Source: Heligmosomoides polygyrus polygyrus (Eukaryota > Nematoda > Chromadorea > Rhabditida > Heligmosomidae). Taken from it: DNA of 64,000 bases. Shown one piece after another: positions 10,942 through 21,145 of this stretch. The stretch lies in contig OX377205.1 in assembly GCA_947396885.1 (NCBI GenBank), forward strand, positions 64,948,969 to 65,012,968, read 5' to 3'. Position 1 is the first letter of the stretch. Each line of letters begins with the position of its first letter. Under the pieces are notes generated by a model, which made no database searches, was not told where the DNA came from, and saw only the letters and a list, made by a program, of their open reading frames with translations. The position numbers and the translations under genes are program-made.

Positions 10942-11760
10942 GGAATTCCATTACATTGCACCATGGCATTACACGGCCTGTCGTAAGTTTGCATGTGGCT
11001 GGTGTAGTTTACTGTCTGCGCCCTCCTAGCTTAAAGATCGCGCGTCGGCGTCCACGTTGCCACGTTCGATCGATTTCTTCTTATGCGCCCGCGATGGCAG
11101 CGCCGGCAATGCGCCGTGGTGTAATGGAAGTGGCATCGTTTCTGCGACAGAGGTCGGGGGTTCGGTTCTCGTTCGTGGTGGTTGACTTGCATCTCAACTG
11201 GATACTTGAGATATGAGGAGCTTTGCCGTGTGAGCAAATTTGAGGCATTTTCTTGCTCATTTTTTTCCAGCCGTAAGCGCTTCGCCGCTCGAAGAGCGCA
11301 GAATCCAGCCGCGGGCTGCCCTTGAGCGACGAAAGCAGTTTCCACACGAGCAGCTTGGAATTATGCAGACAAATGATGTGTGATGCTTCGCTTCGATTCA
11401 TAGAAACTATAACCCACTCAGGAAGTCGAATTCTGGAGGCAAAACAGAAATGATTTCGCCATACGGCCACAATTTCTACACCGTAATGTCTTGCTGTCTG
11501 CGCCCTCCTGGCTTAGAGATCGCGCGTCGGCGTCAGCGTTATTACTCGATCGATATCTTGTGAGCACGCGATGGCTCTCCAGGCAAGCGGAGGGAAATGA
11601 TGTGTGCAGCTCCGTTTCCATTCATCTAGGCTCATTTCGTAACCAACTCGACAAGTCAGTGATGAGGCGTGAGGGAAAAAGAGACTACGCAATTGCATTG
11701 CACCACGCACCCAATTTTACGACAGGCCGTGTAATACCATGGTGCAATGTAATGGAATCC
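10942..11760. mobile_element. TIR element of 819 bp with internal direct repeat
   Basis: Ends are inverted repeats of about 44 bp: GGAATTCCATTACATTGCAC at the left and the complement of GGATTCCATTACATTGCACC at the right, both continuing to ACGGCCTGTCG. Flanks GCTGTCCA (10934-10941) and GCTGCCTA (11761-11768) agree at 6 of 8 bases, which would fit an aged 8-bp duplication of the hAT or similar type. Inside, 11008-11095 and 11490-11575 are direct copies (CTGTCTGCGCCCTCCT). A tRNA-like module lies at 11105-11170. No transposase is encoded. Confidence 0.7.
11105..11290 (+). repeat. tRNA-like module plus conserved body
   Basis: GTGGTGTAATGG resembles an A box and GGGGGTTCGGTTCTCG a B box about 45 bases later. 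The following body (…TTTTCTTGCTCATTTTTTTCCAGC…) is related to those at 21760-21850 and 41790-41860, where a tRNA-like module also precedes it. This indicates a dispersed tRNA-derived family captured inside the TIR element. Confidence 0.5.
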
Positions 11761-11857
11761 GCTGCCTAGACCTCAGGAAAAACCTATATTGATTCGAGAG
11801 TCGCGTTTTATCCGGAGACATTATGACAGGGGAAGACTATCTAAATATAACACTCAC

Positions 11858-12238
11858 GGACGTATTTCCGTTGTAAGCTTCATCAGTGGAATTTGATTCG
11901 TTGTAGTAACCATTATCCACTCCTTCTGAACTTAGCTCTTCCTTTGACAAGTCCCTTTTCCTTTCATTTCTAACCTCTTCCTCAAATCTTGGTTTTACTC
12001 CTTTCATTCTATGGCTGCCGTGCTCATTGAATTTGGGGTCCTTACTCCCAAGAAGCGGGTCCGCTGCTATTTCGTCATCGATGTCATTAGATGCTATTGG
12101 TCGTTTTAATTCCGATTCTTCTCTTGTGAGCTTTGTTCGATCATCCTTCGTTGTAAAGTTCTTCATATTGTGGTTTGTTTTAAGATATACTTGAGTAATT
12201 GAGCAGGCAAAAATTAATAGGAGTAATTCAACCAACAT
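11858..12238 (-). CDS. First exon of a probable secreted, charged protein
   Basis: The ATG at 12238 opens a frame of 127 codons ending at a strong splice donor (TCC|GTGAGT, phase 0) at 11858/11857. Residues 1-19 (MLVELLLLIFACSITQVYL) form a signal peptide or anchor. The rest is hydrophilic, rich in Lys, Glu, Asp, Asn and Ser, without cysteines or a recognisable domain. If spliced, the product is secreted or membrane-tethered and continues leftwards, but that direction is filled by the TIR element and I could not identify the next exon. Without splicing the frame runs six codons further to a TAG. Function unknown. Confidence 0.45.
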
Positions 12239-12935
12239 GGTAAGTCGAATTGTAAAAATGGGGCAAACCCGATAACTTCGGTCTGACTAAGATAATGATA
12301 AGGAATAATCGCCCACTAACACAATGATGCGTTCACAGCCGTACGCTCATTTTCTCCCGTGACTTGTCGGCTGGAAGTGGAAAGAGAAACACAATTCCGC
12401 TACAACATCGGGAAGATACAGCACTTTAAGCTTAGGATGGCAGCTAGGATTGACTGGCCAACTATATGTATGGTGGGACGCGGTTGTCTTCGCCAAGCAC
12501 AAGGGCTCTTGCAACTGAAGTAACGAATTTTCCACTTCTTGCAGTTACAGCCGCTTTCATCCTTTTCCATAAGCTTATAGGTAAGGCGGGTAATCTTTTT
12601 GGAAACATACAGTTTACATATATTCATTTAGCAAGCATTAGGTTTCCTGCCGCCCAATGTGAGCAGACCTGCAGCACACTTTTTCTAGGAACTACCAGTA
12701 AAGGAAATAATTTTTATTTAAATAATGACTATGTAGATTAATGCAATAGTTTATCTCTAAAGGATGACTCACTGATGATCACTTTTTTCACTGACACTCC
12801 ATCAAATGATATAAGCGGTAAAACTGAGGTCTGATACTGCTTAATAAATAGTAAAAACGACTTACTCATTCATATTTTCCTTTATGTTATCACCAGCTGA
12901 GGGACTGTTCAATGAAGTTGAAAGAATACACATTA
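12239..12935. other. Upstream region of the minus-strand exon
   Basis: If the 11858-12238 exon is real, its promoter and any 5' UTR lie here. No spliced-leader acceptor or TATA element could be fixed with confidence. No other gene was recognised. Confidence 0.4.
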
Positions 12936-13230
12936 AAGAATAAAAAAGGATAAAGGACGGCGTTATTCAATCCCTTTTAGGATGCGCCACGCATTCTACT
13001 TTTACGGGATATCGCGGAGGCGACTTGAATGCGTATTTGGCCATACAGTGACTTGCGGTGGCCAGCCGATAAACAAGTCAGCGCTCTATCCTTCCCAGAC
13101 AAGTCTGGTACCAACTCACCGACCCCGGAGAGATGGAAGGCTTGGTTGGCCTGGGCGGGAAATCCGAACCAGGAACCTGGTATCGGGTGAAGGCGACAGC
13201 CGGCGCCTCCTCCGACTGCGCTACACGAGC
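12936..13230 (-). mobile_element. tRNA-derived SINE, copy 1
   Basis: On the minus strand the 5' end near 13230 carries TGTAGCGCAGTCGG (A box) and, about 45-50 bases on, GGTTCGGATTTCC (B-box-like). A body of about 190 bp follows and ends in a TTTATCC/TTTATTC-type tail near 12940. It is about 85-88% identical by eye to the copy at 14549-14836 in the same orientation. Flanks share AATA..ACATTA, too degraded to call a duplication. Confidence 0.7.
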
Positions 13231-14535
13231 CTAAATATTGACATTATTACTATGAAAACAAGAAACGTCTATGAATTTAGAGAAGACCAAACAGGAATCA
13301 ATCTCGAAACGCATACACGCACTGAGATTCAAGTCGAACGAAGCCATCATAAAGGGCGTACAAAATCGAAGGGATAATGTAGTGTCGAAAAACCCGCACC
13401 AATCTTAACAGTGGTGGGTTCTTTAAACAAAGTGTGGGCTGTATGAAACAGTTTTGCAGGTGAAGGCATTTTTCTCCGCGAGGTTTTATTCGCAATGCCG
13501 AGCAGTTCTGTATTCTGAGCGAGAGCAGTAGACATACTCTCAAAAAACGAACGTTACCTTACTCAATTGTGTGGAGATCTCATGCACTTTCTTGAGCTAA
13601 GCACAGTAAAGATCGTTCCGTATTTTATGTGATTTTCACTGCTCCATCGCCGCTGATTTCGCGATACTATTCTGCTTGTCTACGCACTTTTAGATCATTA
13701 GCTCTCCGTGTCTTACCGCAGTGGTCGACTGAAATCAGAAAAAATCGTGTCACACAAGCCTAACCCGCATATTCGTGCCACTGTAACTTTGTCCGTTCTT
13801 AAGCTACATCGCTGTCCTTTAGAGCACTACTAGACCTTTTTACTGACTATGAAAGCCACTAGCTGTAGCCGGAAGGATTCAAAATTGACAGAGTCACTGC
13901 GCTCCAAACACCCCGCGCGTGCAATATGGCACATCAACGGTCGATGTTCCCAGCGCCGTTGCTCGTTCAGATTACAGTTCCTGCTACTCTATGTAACACC
14001 AATCAATTCATCATCAAAAGCTCTAGCGAATGGTGCTCAACTTGGCCAAATTCGAAAATAGTGATTTTCGGTGACGTCATCGCCAGCGTAGGCTAGGCCT
14101 AGGGCGCCTTCGTCCTCGATGCGAAATTGTCAAAAAATTGGGTTTTCCGAAATTGGTCGAGATTAACACCATTCGATAGATCTTTTTGTGCTGAACAGAA
14201 TGGTACCACTAATAGTGTTGGAAACTCAAATATGGGCGAGCAAAGGCGGAAGATTTTTTAGGCTTGAGAACTAGAAATTGACTGACAACTGCTCGACCTG
14301 TATAAACCTATGAAAGAAAGCACATTCAACTTCTCATGATAAATGAGCTGGTTTTTTCGTCATGTTTGCTGCTAAATAGGAATTGTCTGAACTTCGAAGA
14401 ATCCATGTTATAGAACAGGCCGACACTTCAAACTCGGTAAACTTCGCAGTGTCTACTAGCAAAATGATGACCACGGTCTACAAAACACAGATCTGATATA
14501 AAAATTTTGTGACTGGATACTTTTTTAAACTCTTT
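13231..14535. other. Spacer between the two SINE copies
   Basis: No gene with supportable similarity. The longest frames (about 60-80 codons) lack domains and overlap on both strands. Confidence 0.45.
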
Positions 14536-14548
14536 AGCTCTATAAAGA

Positions 14549-14836
14549 ATAAAGGATAAATGACGAAGTTACTCAATCCCTTCTGGGATGCGCCAGCGCA
14601 TTCTACTTCTACGGGATGTCGTGGAGGCGACATGAGTGCGTATTTGGCCATACAATGACTTGCGGTGGCCAGCCGATGAACAAGTCAGCGCTCTATCCTT
14701 TCCTGACAAGTCTGGTACCAATTCACCGACCCCGGAGGGATGGAAGGCTTGGTTGGCCTGGGCGGGAAATCCGAACCAGGAACCTGGTATCGGGTGCGCG
14801 CGACAGTCGCGCCTCCTCTGCGCTACACGCGCTCTG
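14549..14836 (-). mobile_element. tRNA-derived SINE, copy 2, 13-bp TSD
   Basis: Same family and orientation as 12936-13230. An exact direct repeat AGCTCTATAAAGA flanks it (14536-14548 and 14837-14849), the signature of LINE-assisted insertion. Minus-strand pol III boxes: TGTAGCGCAGAGG near 14828 and GGTTCGGATTTCC near 14775. The 3' end is a short TTTATCCTTTATTC repeat in place of poly(A), so its partner LINE probably recognises a simple-repeat tail. Confidence 0.8.
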
Positions 14837-15590
14837 AGCTCTATAAAGATGAACAAATGGCGCTCGCGGAAAGGTCGTAAATCAATTAGCGGACGTTTGG
14901 GAGGACGAGCTCCAAATCTAGGTCAAGAAAATCCAATTTTACAGTTCATACGGGGGGGAGGGGGGGGGGGTCCATTGAAGAAGAAACCTAGAAAGGGGGA
15001 ACCAGAGAAAGAGGGATCAGTAACGGCGGGACAGTAAAGAGAAGACCAGTAAAGGTGAGAGCAGTAATGGGAAACCGGTTAAGATGGGTCCAGTGAAGGA
15101 CAATAAAGAAGAGACCACTTAAGGGGGATCACTGAATGTGAGACCAGTAATTTCGGACCTGTCAAAGGGAGGATCAGTAAAGGGAGACCAGAAAGTGATG
15201 ACCATTACAGGTGGGAACAGTAACGAGGAACCAATGAAGGTAAGCCAGGTAAAGGAAAACCAGTAAAAGTGGAAACACTGATGGGGACCAGGGGACGGTC
15301 AGTGAAAGGGGAGACCTGTAAGTGGGGACCAGTGAAAAGGGAATCCGTGAAGGCGGACCACTAAAGGGAAGACCAGTGAATGTTTGTAAAGGGGATCCAG
15401 TGATGGAGGTGCGGTGAAGAGAGATTCATTAAAGGAGTAGGGAGAGAACAGTAAAGGTGGGACCAGTAATGGGGACCAGTGAAGAGGAGGATCAGTAAAG
15501 GGGTCCATTAAGAGGTCCAGTAAGTGGACCAGTAAAGAGGGGGAGGCAGTACGGGGAACTAGTGAAGGCAGACCAGAGTTTTTCTTACCA
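14837..15590. repeat. Degenerate 15-bp GGGGACCAGTRAAGG array
   Basis: From about 14980 the sequence consists of variants of GGGGACCAGTAAAGG and GGAGACCAGTGAAGG, many copies, after a G-rich run at 14947-14969. On the minus strand it reads as repeated (P)F(T/H)(G/W)(P/S)P peptides, a by-product of the unit. Similar arrays occur at 16785-16900 and 18020-18420. Confidence 0.8.
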
Positions 15591-16067
15591 TCGCCCAACG
15601 TGCATCGGACTTCAGAAGACGTGCTAAAAAAGTCGTTCCACATGTGTCGGGGTGCAGAAGAAGCGTCATAGACATCGTGGCAGCATCGTTGCACGTACGT
15701 CGGGGCTCAGCAAATGTGTCACAGATGTTATGCAACGTGCTTCCGGATTAAGAACGCATGACCCAGACGTCGTACAACATGCGTCCAGATAAGGAAGAGG
15801 TGCCACAGGTCAGACTTTTCACTGTATATATGAGATTTTCAGAAGCCTTTGAAAGGTTTCGGTGAACGAGTGTATGAGTGCTTGACTCTCACTGCGTTCT
15901 TTTTTCATTTTTTTATTTCACTTCGGGATCAAGGGTAGGGGCTATTGGCGGGGCAGGGGGGGGGATGTGGTAGGAAGAATGTTTAGAGGAATCGGAGGAC
16001 TATTATTGCCGTCGGACAGTTAACGACATTGAGTGGTCTACCAATACCGATTGGTTTCATATCGTTA
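15591..16067. repeat. Diverged 42-bp units, then spacer
   Basis: 15590-15800 holds about five poorly conserved copies of the 42-bp unit seen at 16225-16780 (cores such as TTCAGAAGACGTG and ACGTCG). 15800-16067 is unique-looking with G-rich stretches. No gene. Confidence 0.55.
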
Positions 16068-16904
16068 AAATCCTACTATATAAGCGAAAGCTCGTTTGTC
16101 TGTGTGTGAGTGAGCGTGTATGTGTTTGTTTGCACAGAAGTGCTAAAGGAGTTTGTTGGGAGGAAGTGTGGGGAGGGGTGGGGTGTAGGGGTTGTAGTTG
16201 TGTGGTGTCACCTACGTCGTGTAGAGAGGGGTCAGAAGACGTGCGCCCGTGTCAGAAAAAGAGCGTCCGAGTTCAGAAGAAGTGTAATCGACGTCGTTCA
16301 ACAGGCGCCAGAGTTTAGAAGACATGTCACCAATGTCGCGTAAAGAATCTTCAGGTTGAGAAGAAGTTTCACCGTTGCCGCGCAAGCGGTGTTCGGATTC
16401 AGATGACGTGTCACTGATGTCGCACAAAGCAGGTCCGGCTTGAGAAGACGTCACCGACGTCGTTCATCAGGTGCCAGGGTTTAGAAGAGGTGTCACCGAT
16501 GTCGCGAAAGGCCTTCCAGATTCACAAGACGTGTCAACGATGTCGCGCAAATCATGTCCGACTTGAGAAGACATGTCACTGACGTCGTTACTCAGGTGCC
16601 TGGATCCAAAAGAGGTGACACCAATGTCACGAAAGGCCTTCCAGATTCAGACGACGTGTCACCGATGCCGCGCAAAGCACGTTTGAGTTGAGAACACATG
16701 TCATCGACGTTATTCAACAGATGTCCGGATTCAGAAGAGGTGTCACCGATGTCGCACGGAAGTTCCGGATTCAGACGACGTGTTGCCAGTGAAGGTGGGA
16801 CCAGTAATGGGAGACCGGTGAAGGATGGGGTTCCAGTAAGGGGGACCGGTAAAGGGTTGACCAATAAAGGAGGACCAGTGAAGGTGGGACCAGCAAGGCC
16901 TATA
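16068..16904 (+). mobile_element. Helentron-like 5' end plus minisatellites, copy A
   Basis: Begins CCTACTATATAAGCGAAAGC followed by a GTTTGTCTGTGTGTG run, then a block (16105-16240) that is closely repeated at 17690-17830 and ends TGTGGTGTCACCTACGTCGT. After it come roughly thirteen 42-bp units (16225-16780, for example AGACGTGTCACCGATGTCGC) and a short GGACCAGTGAAGG array (to 16904). A TACTATAT start with a GTTTGT-rich 5' region followed by internal minisatellites is reminiscent of Helentron/DINE-type non-autonomous elements. No Rep/helicase and no defined 3' hairpin were seen, so the class is inference. Confidence 0.45.
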
Positions 16905-17679
16905 GATGGGAAGAAGACGTTCGGGGTGTTCTATTTTCCGGGTATGGGGCAAAGCCCCAACCAGACGTTTGGCGGCTGGCAGGCCGTTGAGCGTCTGATA
17001 CTCTTTATAGTAGACCAATTCTTTACTGCAATGAAAGTAAGAAGGTCTAAAAGTTTAGAGAAGAAGACAGTCGGGGTGTTTTATTCTCGGGGTGGGGTTT
17101 GGGACCGAAGCCATTAATCAAGCTGAATACTCGGGAGCAAACTCCAAAAATACTTACAAGGAGAAAAAGAAAAAAGGATTACGAGATGAACCAGCAAAAA
17201 AGCGTTCCGCAAAAGATTTTTCAATATTTTACAAGTACTAGTGTTGATCTTGCCGAAGAGCAGTCCAGCATTTTGTATTTAATAAACGTCTTTGAAAAGA
17301 ATATCAGCTTAAAAATGAAAGTTTTGCAATAAAGAAGTCTTCATCTTGAAGCTATAGATTGCGCTAAGCCTACGACCTTCTAGGCGCACGATTTCAGAGC
17401 GGGTTCCATATCTCAAAGACCTCTTTAAACTGGTACATACTCCAGGCGATGGCATTGAAGGGAGCATGCACGTTGGATAGATATGTCGATACGGAGAAAG
17501 AAGTCTTAAAGATAAAAATCAAGAAGATTTCTAAAACCTATTTTAAACGTAAAAAGCATTTTTTAAATTAAAAAAGGGGACTACGCCTAGGGACGGAAGG
17601 AAGTAAAATATAAGGGAACTGCCAAATCAGTGCAGTACTTCGAAACCTCTGAAAACCTAAACAACTTGAAGGCACTATC
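16905..17679. other. Spacer between composite copies
   Basis: Two short related stretches (16910-16985 and 17055-17110, both with TCGGGGTGTT(C/T)TATT). A 77-codon frame at 17099-17332 has Lys/Arg-rich content but no recognisable domain and no splice or start evidence. A fragment with a partner at 38.7 kb (17366-17500) is listed separately. Confidence 0.45.
17366..17500 (+). pseudogene. Fragment of an unknown repeated coding segment
   Basis: Reads LRPSRRTISERVPYLKDLF, then KLVHTPGDGIE, before a TAG. The minus strand at about 38685-38830 reads LRPSMRTIPGRALYLKGLF, then KLIHTPGDGIE, in the same frame. Several of the differences are silent third-position changes. This suggests that the segment derives from a protein, perhaps of a mobile element, rather than from a non-coding repeat. 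The family was not recognised. Confidence 0.4.
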
Positions 17680-18425
17680 CTACTATATGTAAACGAGAAC
17701 GGTCGTTTCTTTGTGTGGTTGTTTGTTTGCAGAAGTGCTGAAGGAGTGAGTTGGGAATTTGTGGGGATGGGGGAGGGGGTTGTAGTTGTGTGGTGTCACC
17801 TACGTCGTGTAGAGAGGGGTCAGAAGACAAGTCGCCAATATCAAGCAAAGAGCGTCCGAGTTCCGAAGAGGTGTTATCGACGTCGTTCAGCAGGCGTCTG
17901 GGTTTAGAAAACATGTCACCAATTCGCGCAGAGCACGTCCAGGTTGAGAAGAGGTGTCACCGATGTGGCGTAAGGGGTATTTGGATTCATACGACATGTT
18001 ACTCTCTACTCCCCCATTATTGGTCAAGGTGGGACCAATAGAGGGGAGCGGTGAAGGATGGTGGTCCAGTAAGGAGGGACCGATAAAGGGTTGACCAATA
18101 AAAGGGGACCAGTGAAGAGGGAACCAGTAAATCGAGGTCCGTGAAGGTGGGACCAGCAATGGGGACCGGTGAAGAGAATGGGGGGGGGGAGGGTGGTGGG
18201 AAGGTCCAGTGAAGGGAGGACCGGGGAAGGATAGGGGGACCAGTGAAGAGGGGACCAGTAAATCGAGGTCCAGTGAAGGTCAGAGCAGTAGTAGGGACTG
18301 ACGAAGAGGGGGGGGGGGAGACCAGTGAAGGGTGAACCGGAAAAGGGTGACAATAGAGGGACCACTGAAGAGGGACCAGTAAAGAGGGAACCAGTGAGGG
18401 TGGGGCCGGTGAAGGAGGGGAAGGG
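17680..18425 (+). mobile_element. Helentron-like 5' end plus minisatellites, copy B
   Basis: Same order as copy A: CCTACTATATGTAAACGAG start, GTTTGTTTG run, the conserved block to GTCACCTACGTCGT (about 17810), about four 42-bp units (17815-18000), then a long GGGACCAGTGAAGG-type array (18020-18420). The repeated order of unrelated minisatellites behind the same 5' block indicates duplication or transposition as a unit. It directly abuts the Penelope-like relic. Confidence 0.45.
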
Positions 18426-18463
18426 CCGACAGCCGTTGAAGGATTGCAGCGAGAGTGGTCAAA

Positions 18464-18790
18464 AGTGACATTCTATGTCCCGTTCATTTCGGATACTATG
18501 ACTGCAGCCATACGTGGCTGCGTAGGCAGGCTGGGCTGCAAGACGATGTGAGGGTAGTGGTAGTACCCTCTAGCAATCTTAAAAGGCAGCTAGTCCGAAA
18601 CCGCTTGTATGACCGCCTATGCACAGCACCAACATCTGTTGTTTGTCCTTCTGTAAGGGCTGGTGACTGTCTAACATCTGGTGTGGTGTACCTAATCACA
18701 TGTACAGAGTGTGGAAATGAGTATGTGGGGGAAACAGGTAGACCCTTGTGCTTAAGGATCAAGGAGCACTTGGTCCAGGGTCAAGCTTGA
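18464..18790 (+). pseudogene. Penelope-like element, GIY-YIG endonuclease relic
   Basis: The frame from about 18540 contains NLKRQLVRNRLYDRLC, then SGVVYLITCTECGNEYVGET, then GRPLCLRIKEHL. The spacing of V-Y-x-I-x-C-x-x-C, Y-(V/I)-G-E-T-x-R-x-L and R-x-x-E-H matches the GIY-YIG nuclease fused to the C-terminus of Penelope-like reverse transcriptases. An upstream frame (FYVPFISDTM) appears to belong to the linker and is joined by a frameshift near 18540. The RT itself is missing, the 5' side is occupied by minisatellite, and homology stops after EHL. A relic, unlikely to be active. Confidence 0.75.
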
Positions 18791-20086
18791 GGTTCGGGAA
18801 TCGAAGGGGGGGGGGGGTCGTACTGTAGCCTCGAATGGAGGGGGGTCGTAATCTCTCGGTTTTGGCAGAGGACTCTCTCCAAATTCAGGTTTTTAGATGA
18901 TGTTTGCATCTATTAATAAGTCGTTTTTTCCAGGTGTGACTACGACAATGCGGAGATTTACAAGCACTTGCGTTTCCTGGAGTTAAAAAAATAGGATTGA
19001 ATATCAAAAAAATTTAATGCCGATTACTGTACAGTGAAAAATAAAGATTTTCTGTCTGCAGATTTATAGTCAAAGAAAGATTTTCGTTTTTTCAGATTTT
19101 TCCAGGACGTCATGAACACGGTAGTTTTCTGCCTGATGAGCGACATATACTTCCAGAATTGCACTCTATAAAATTTTAAGTGTTAATTACTGATGACGAC
19201 CTAAGTGCTTTCCCTACAAGATTTTTGAAGCGCTCTTCAAGTCGATGACGGAATGGCAGCCGAAGGACGGACTTGCTTGAAAAGTAATTTCTCTCCTGCA
19301 GCAAACAGCACCAGAAAATGAAATTGCACCCGATAAAATTTTAAGCCCGTTTGACCCACAGTGATAAAACTATGTTTCTCTGAAACGATATTCTATGTGA
19401 TCAGACGTCTTGATTTACCGAAAAGATATCGACACACTAATCACATGGAACATGTTACTTTTAGAAAATGCCTTTTAAAGCATAGAAAACACATTTACTA
19501 AAGCTTTATGAATTTCCCAGGAGCCCCAAAAAATCTCCGTGTTACGGCAGTTTACATGCGGCTACTGCGTTCTCTGACATGATCAATCGCAATTGAGATA
19601 TGGATGGACTCCTCGCTGGAAAAAATTTTTCTGCCATCTGAAGGACAGAACGACATAGAGTGGAATTGTTTCATATGAAATTTTAAGTCGTGCTTAACAT
19701 ACAATAAAAACTATGCTTCTCCGCTGCGATGAAGATATGACGAGGATGGATCGCATACAAAATTCTCATTTTTCATGAAAATATTATTTTTAGCCGAAGT
19801 AGATCACCCATACAGATAAAATTTAGCCACAAAAACCTAGAAGTTTTAATCAATTCACTGTGAAAAAATTGTGATTTTCTGGATAGAACAGGTTGAATCG
19901 ACCTCTGGTCGACTTTGCACCAACTTCATCGGAGCATAAAATTGAATGTTCACAAAAAGGTTTATAAATCGGTAAGTTTTTCGAATTTTGAAAATTCTTT
20001 TAGCTTTTCATAAAGAAGATAAAACGCCCTTTCCATGGTGTAAAAACCGTTTTCCAGAAAAGGAGTCGTCACGCGTGGCTGCTGGT
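18791..20086. repeat. AT-rich tract with diverged tandem similarity
   Basis: Similar segments recur near 19144, 19319 and 19660, each with AATTG....(A)TAAAATTTTAAG or close variants, spaced about 175 and 340 bp. This suggests an old satellite-like tract. No gene or transposase motif was found. Confidence 0.4.
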
Positions 20087-21143
20087 TCGATTTTTGAGCG
20101 AAAAAAATTTGAAGTGGCTTCACAAAAATATTCATAACTAGACCAATTCTTCGAAGTTTCAAAATTCCGCTAGCTTTCCAGAAACTAGAGAAAAAGCAAT
20201 GCTTTCTTGCTATATAAGAATTAATGTCCAAAAATTCGGTCTTCATGCGCGGCAGGGGAGGTTCAATTTCGGGTCCATTTCGCAAAAATACGTACCGAAA
20301 ATCGAACACCCCCGCCCCTCATGAAGATCCCTTTCTTGGAAATCGGTTCTAACATGGTTAAAGAGCACATTTGCTCTATTTTTTGATGAGCAAATGTGCT
20401 CTCTAACGCGGGATTTTTGAACTTCGAAAAATTAGTCGAGTTATGATCAATTTTCGGTCGTGAACTGAATTCTTCGCCGTCGTCATCGAAGTGATCTCAC
20501 AAAAATATTAATAACTCAGCAAGTTTTTCGAAATTCAAAAATTCCGTTAGCTTTTCTGAAAGTACATAAAATGCCGAAAATCGACCAGAAATCGACCCCC
20601 CCCCGCCCCGCATGAAGATCCCTTTTTTGCTAAACGTGTTTGTAACAGTAAAGAAGCGCTGTTTATCTACTTTTCAAAAAGTTAGCGGGATTTTTGAATT
20701 TCGAAAAATTAGTCGAGTTATGAATATTTTTGTGAGATCACTCCGATGACGACGGCGAAGAGTCGATCCGCGATTCAGTTCACGACTTGCAAAAATTGAT
20801 CATATCTCGGCTATTTTTTCAAAAATCAAAAATCCCGCTCGCTCATCAAAAAATAGAGCAACTATGCTTTGTAACCATATAAGAACCGTTTTCCAAGAAA
20901 GGGGTCTTCATGCGGGGCGGGGGGTTCGATTTTCGTTACGTATTTTCGCGACATGGAACCGAAATTGAACCCCCTTGCCGCGCATGAAGACCGAATTTTT
21001 GGACATTAATTCTTACATAGCAAGAAAGCATTGCTCTTCCTCTAGTTTCTGAAAAGCTAGCGGAATTTTGAAACTTCGAAGAATTGGTCAAGTTATGAAT
21101 ATTTTTGTGAAGCCACTTCAAATTTTTTTCGCTCAAAAATTCG
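20087..21143. repeat. 1.06-kb foldback (two-tier inverted repeat)
   Basis: 20087-20303 is the inverted copy of 20924-21143 (motifs TTGAAGTGGCTTCACAAAAA and CATGCGCGGCAGGGG), and 20395-20520 pairs with 20680-20905 (GATGACGACGGCGAAG). The centre is near 20605. The repeated text includes CCGCGCATGAAGACC and TCTAGTTTCTGAAAAGCTAG, shared with the tandem units at 46430-47490. Open frames in the arms are mirror images, not genes. Confidence 0.75.
20362..20402. repeat. 15-bp perfect hairpin inside the foldback
   Basis: AGAGCACATTTGCTC (20362-20376) pairs exactly with GAGCAAATGTGCTCT (20388-20402) around an 11-base loop. It lies at the edge of the inner arm of the larger foldback. Confidence 0.65.
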
Positions 21144-21145
21144 AA

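Noticed and set aside
15299..18365. Minus-strand proline/threonine-rich and Ser/Gly-rich repeat proteins
   Set aside because: They are translations of 15-bp and 42-bp minisatellites, present in several frames, without start or splice evidence.
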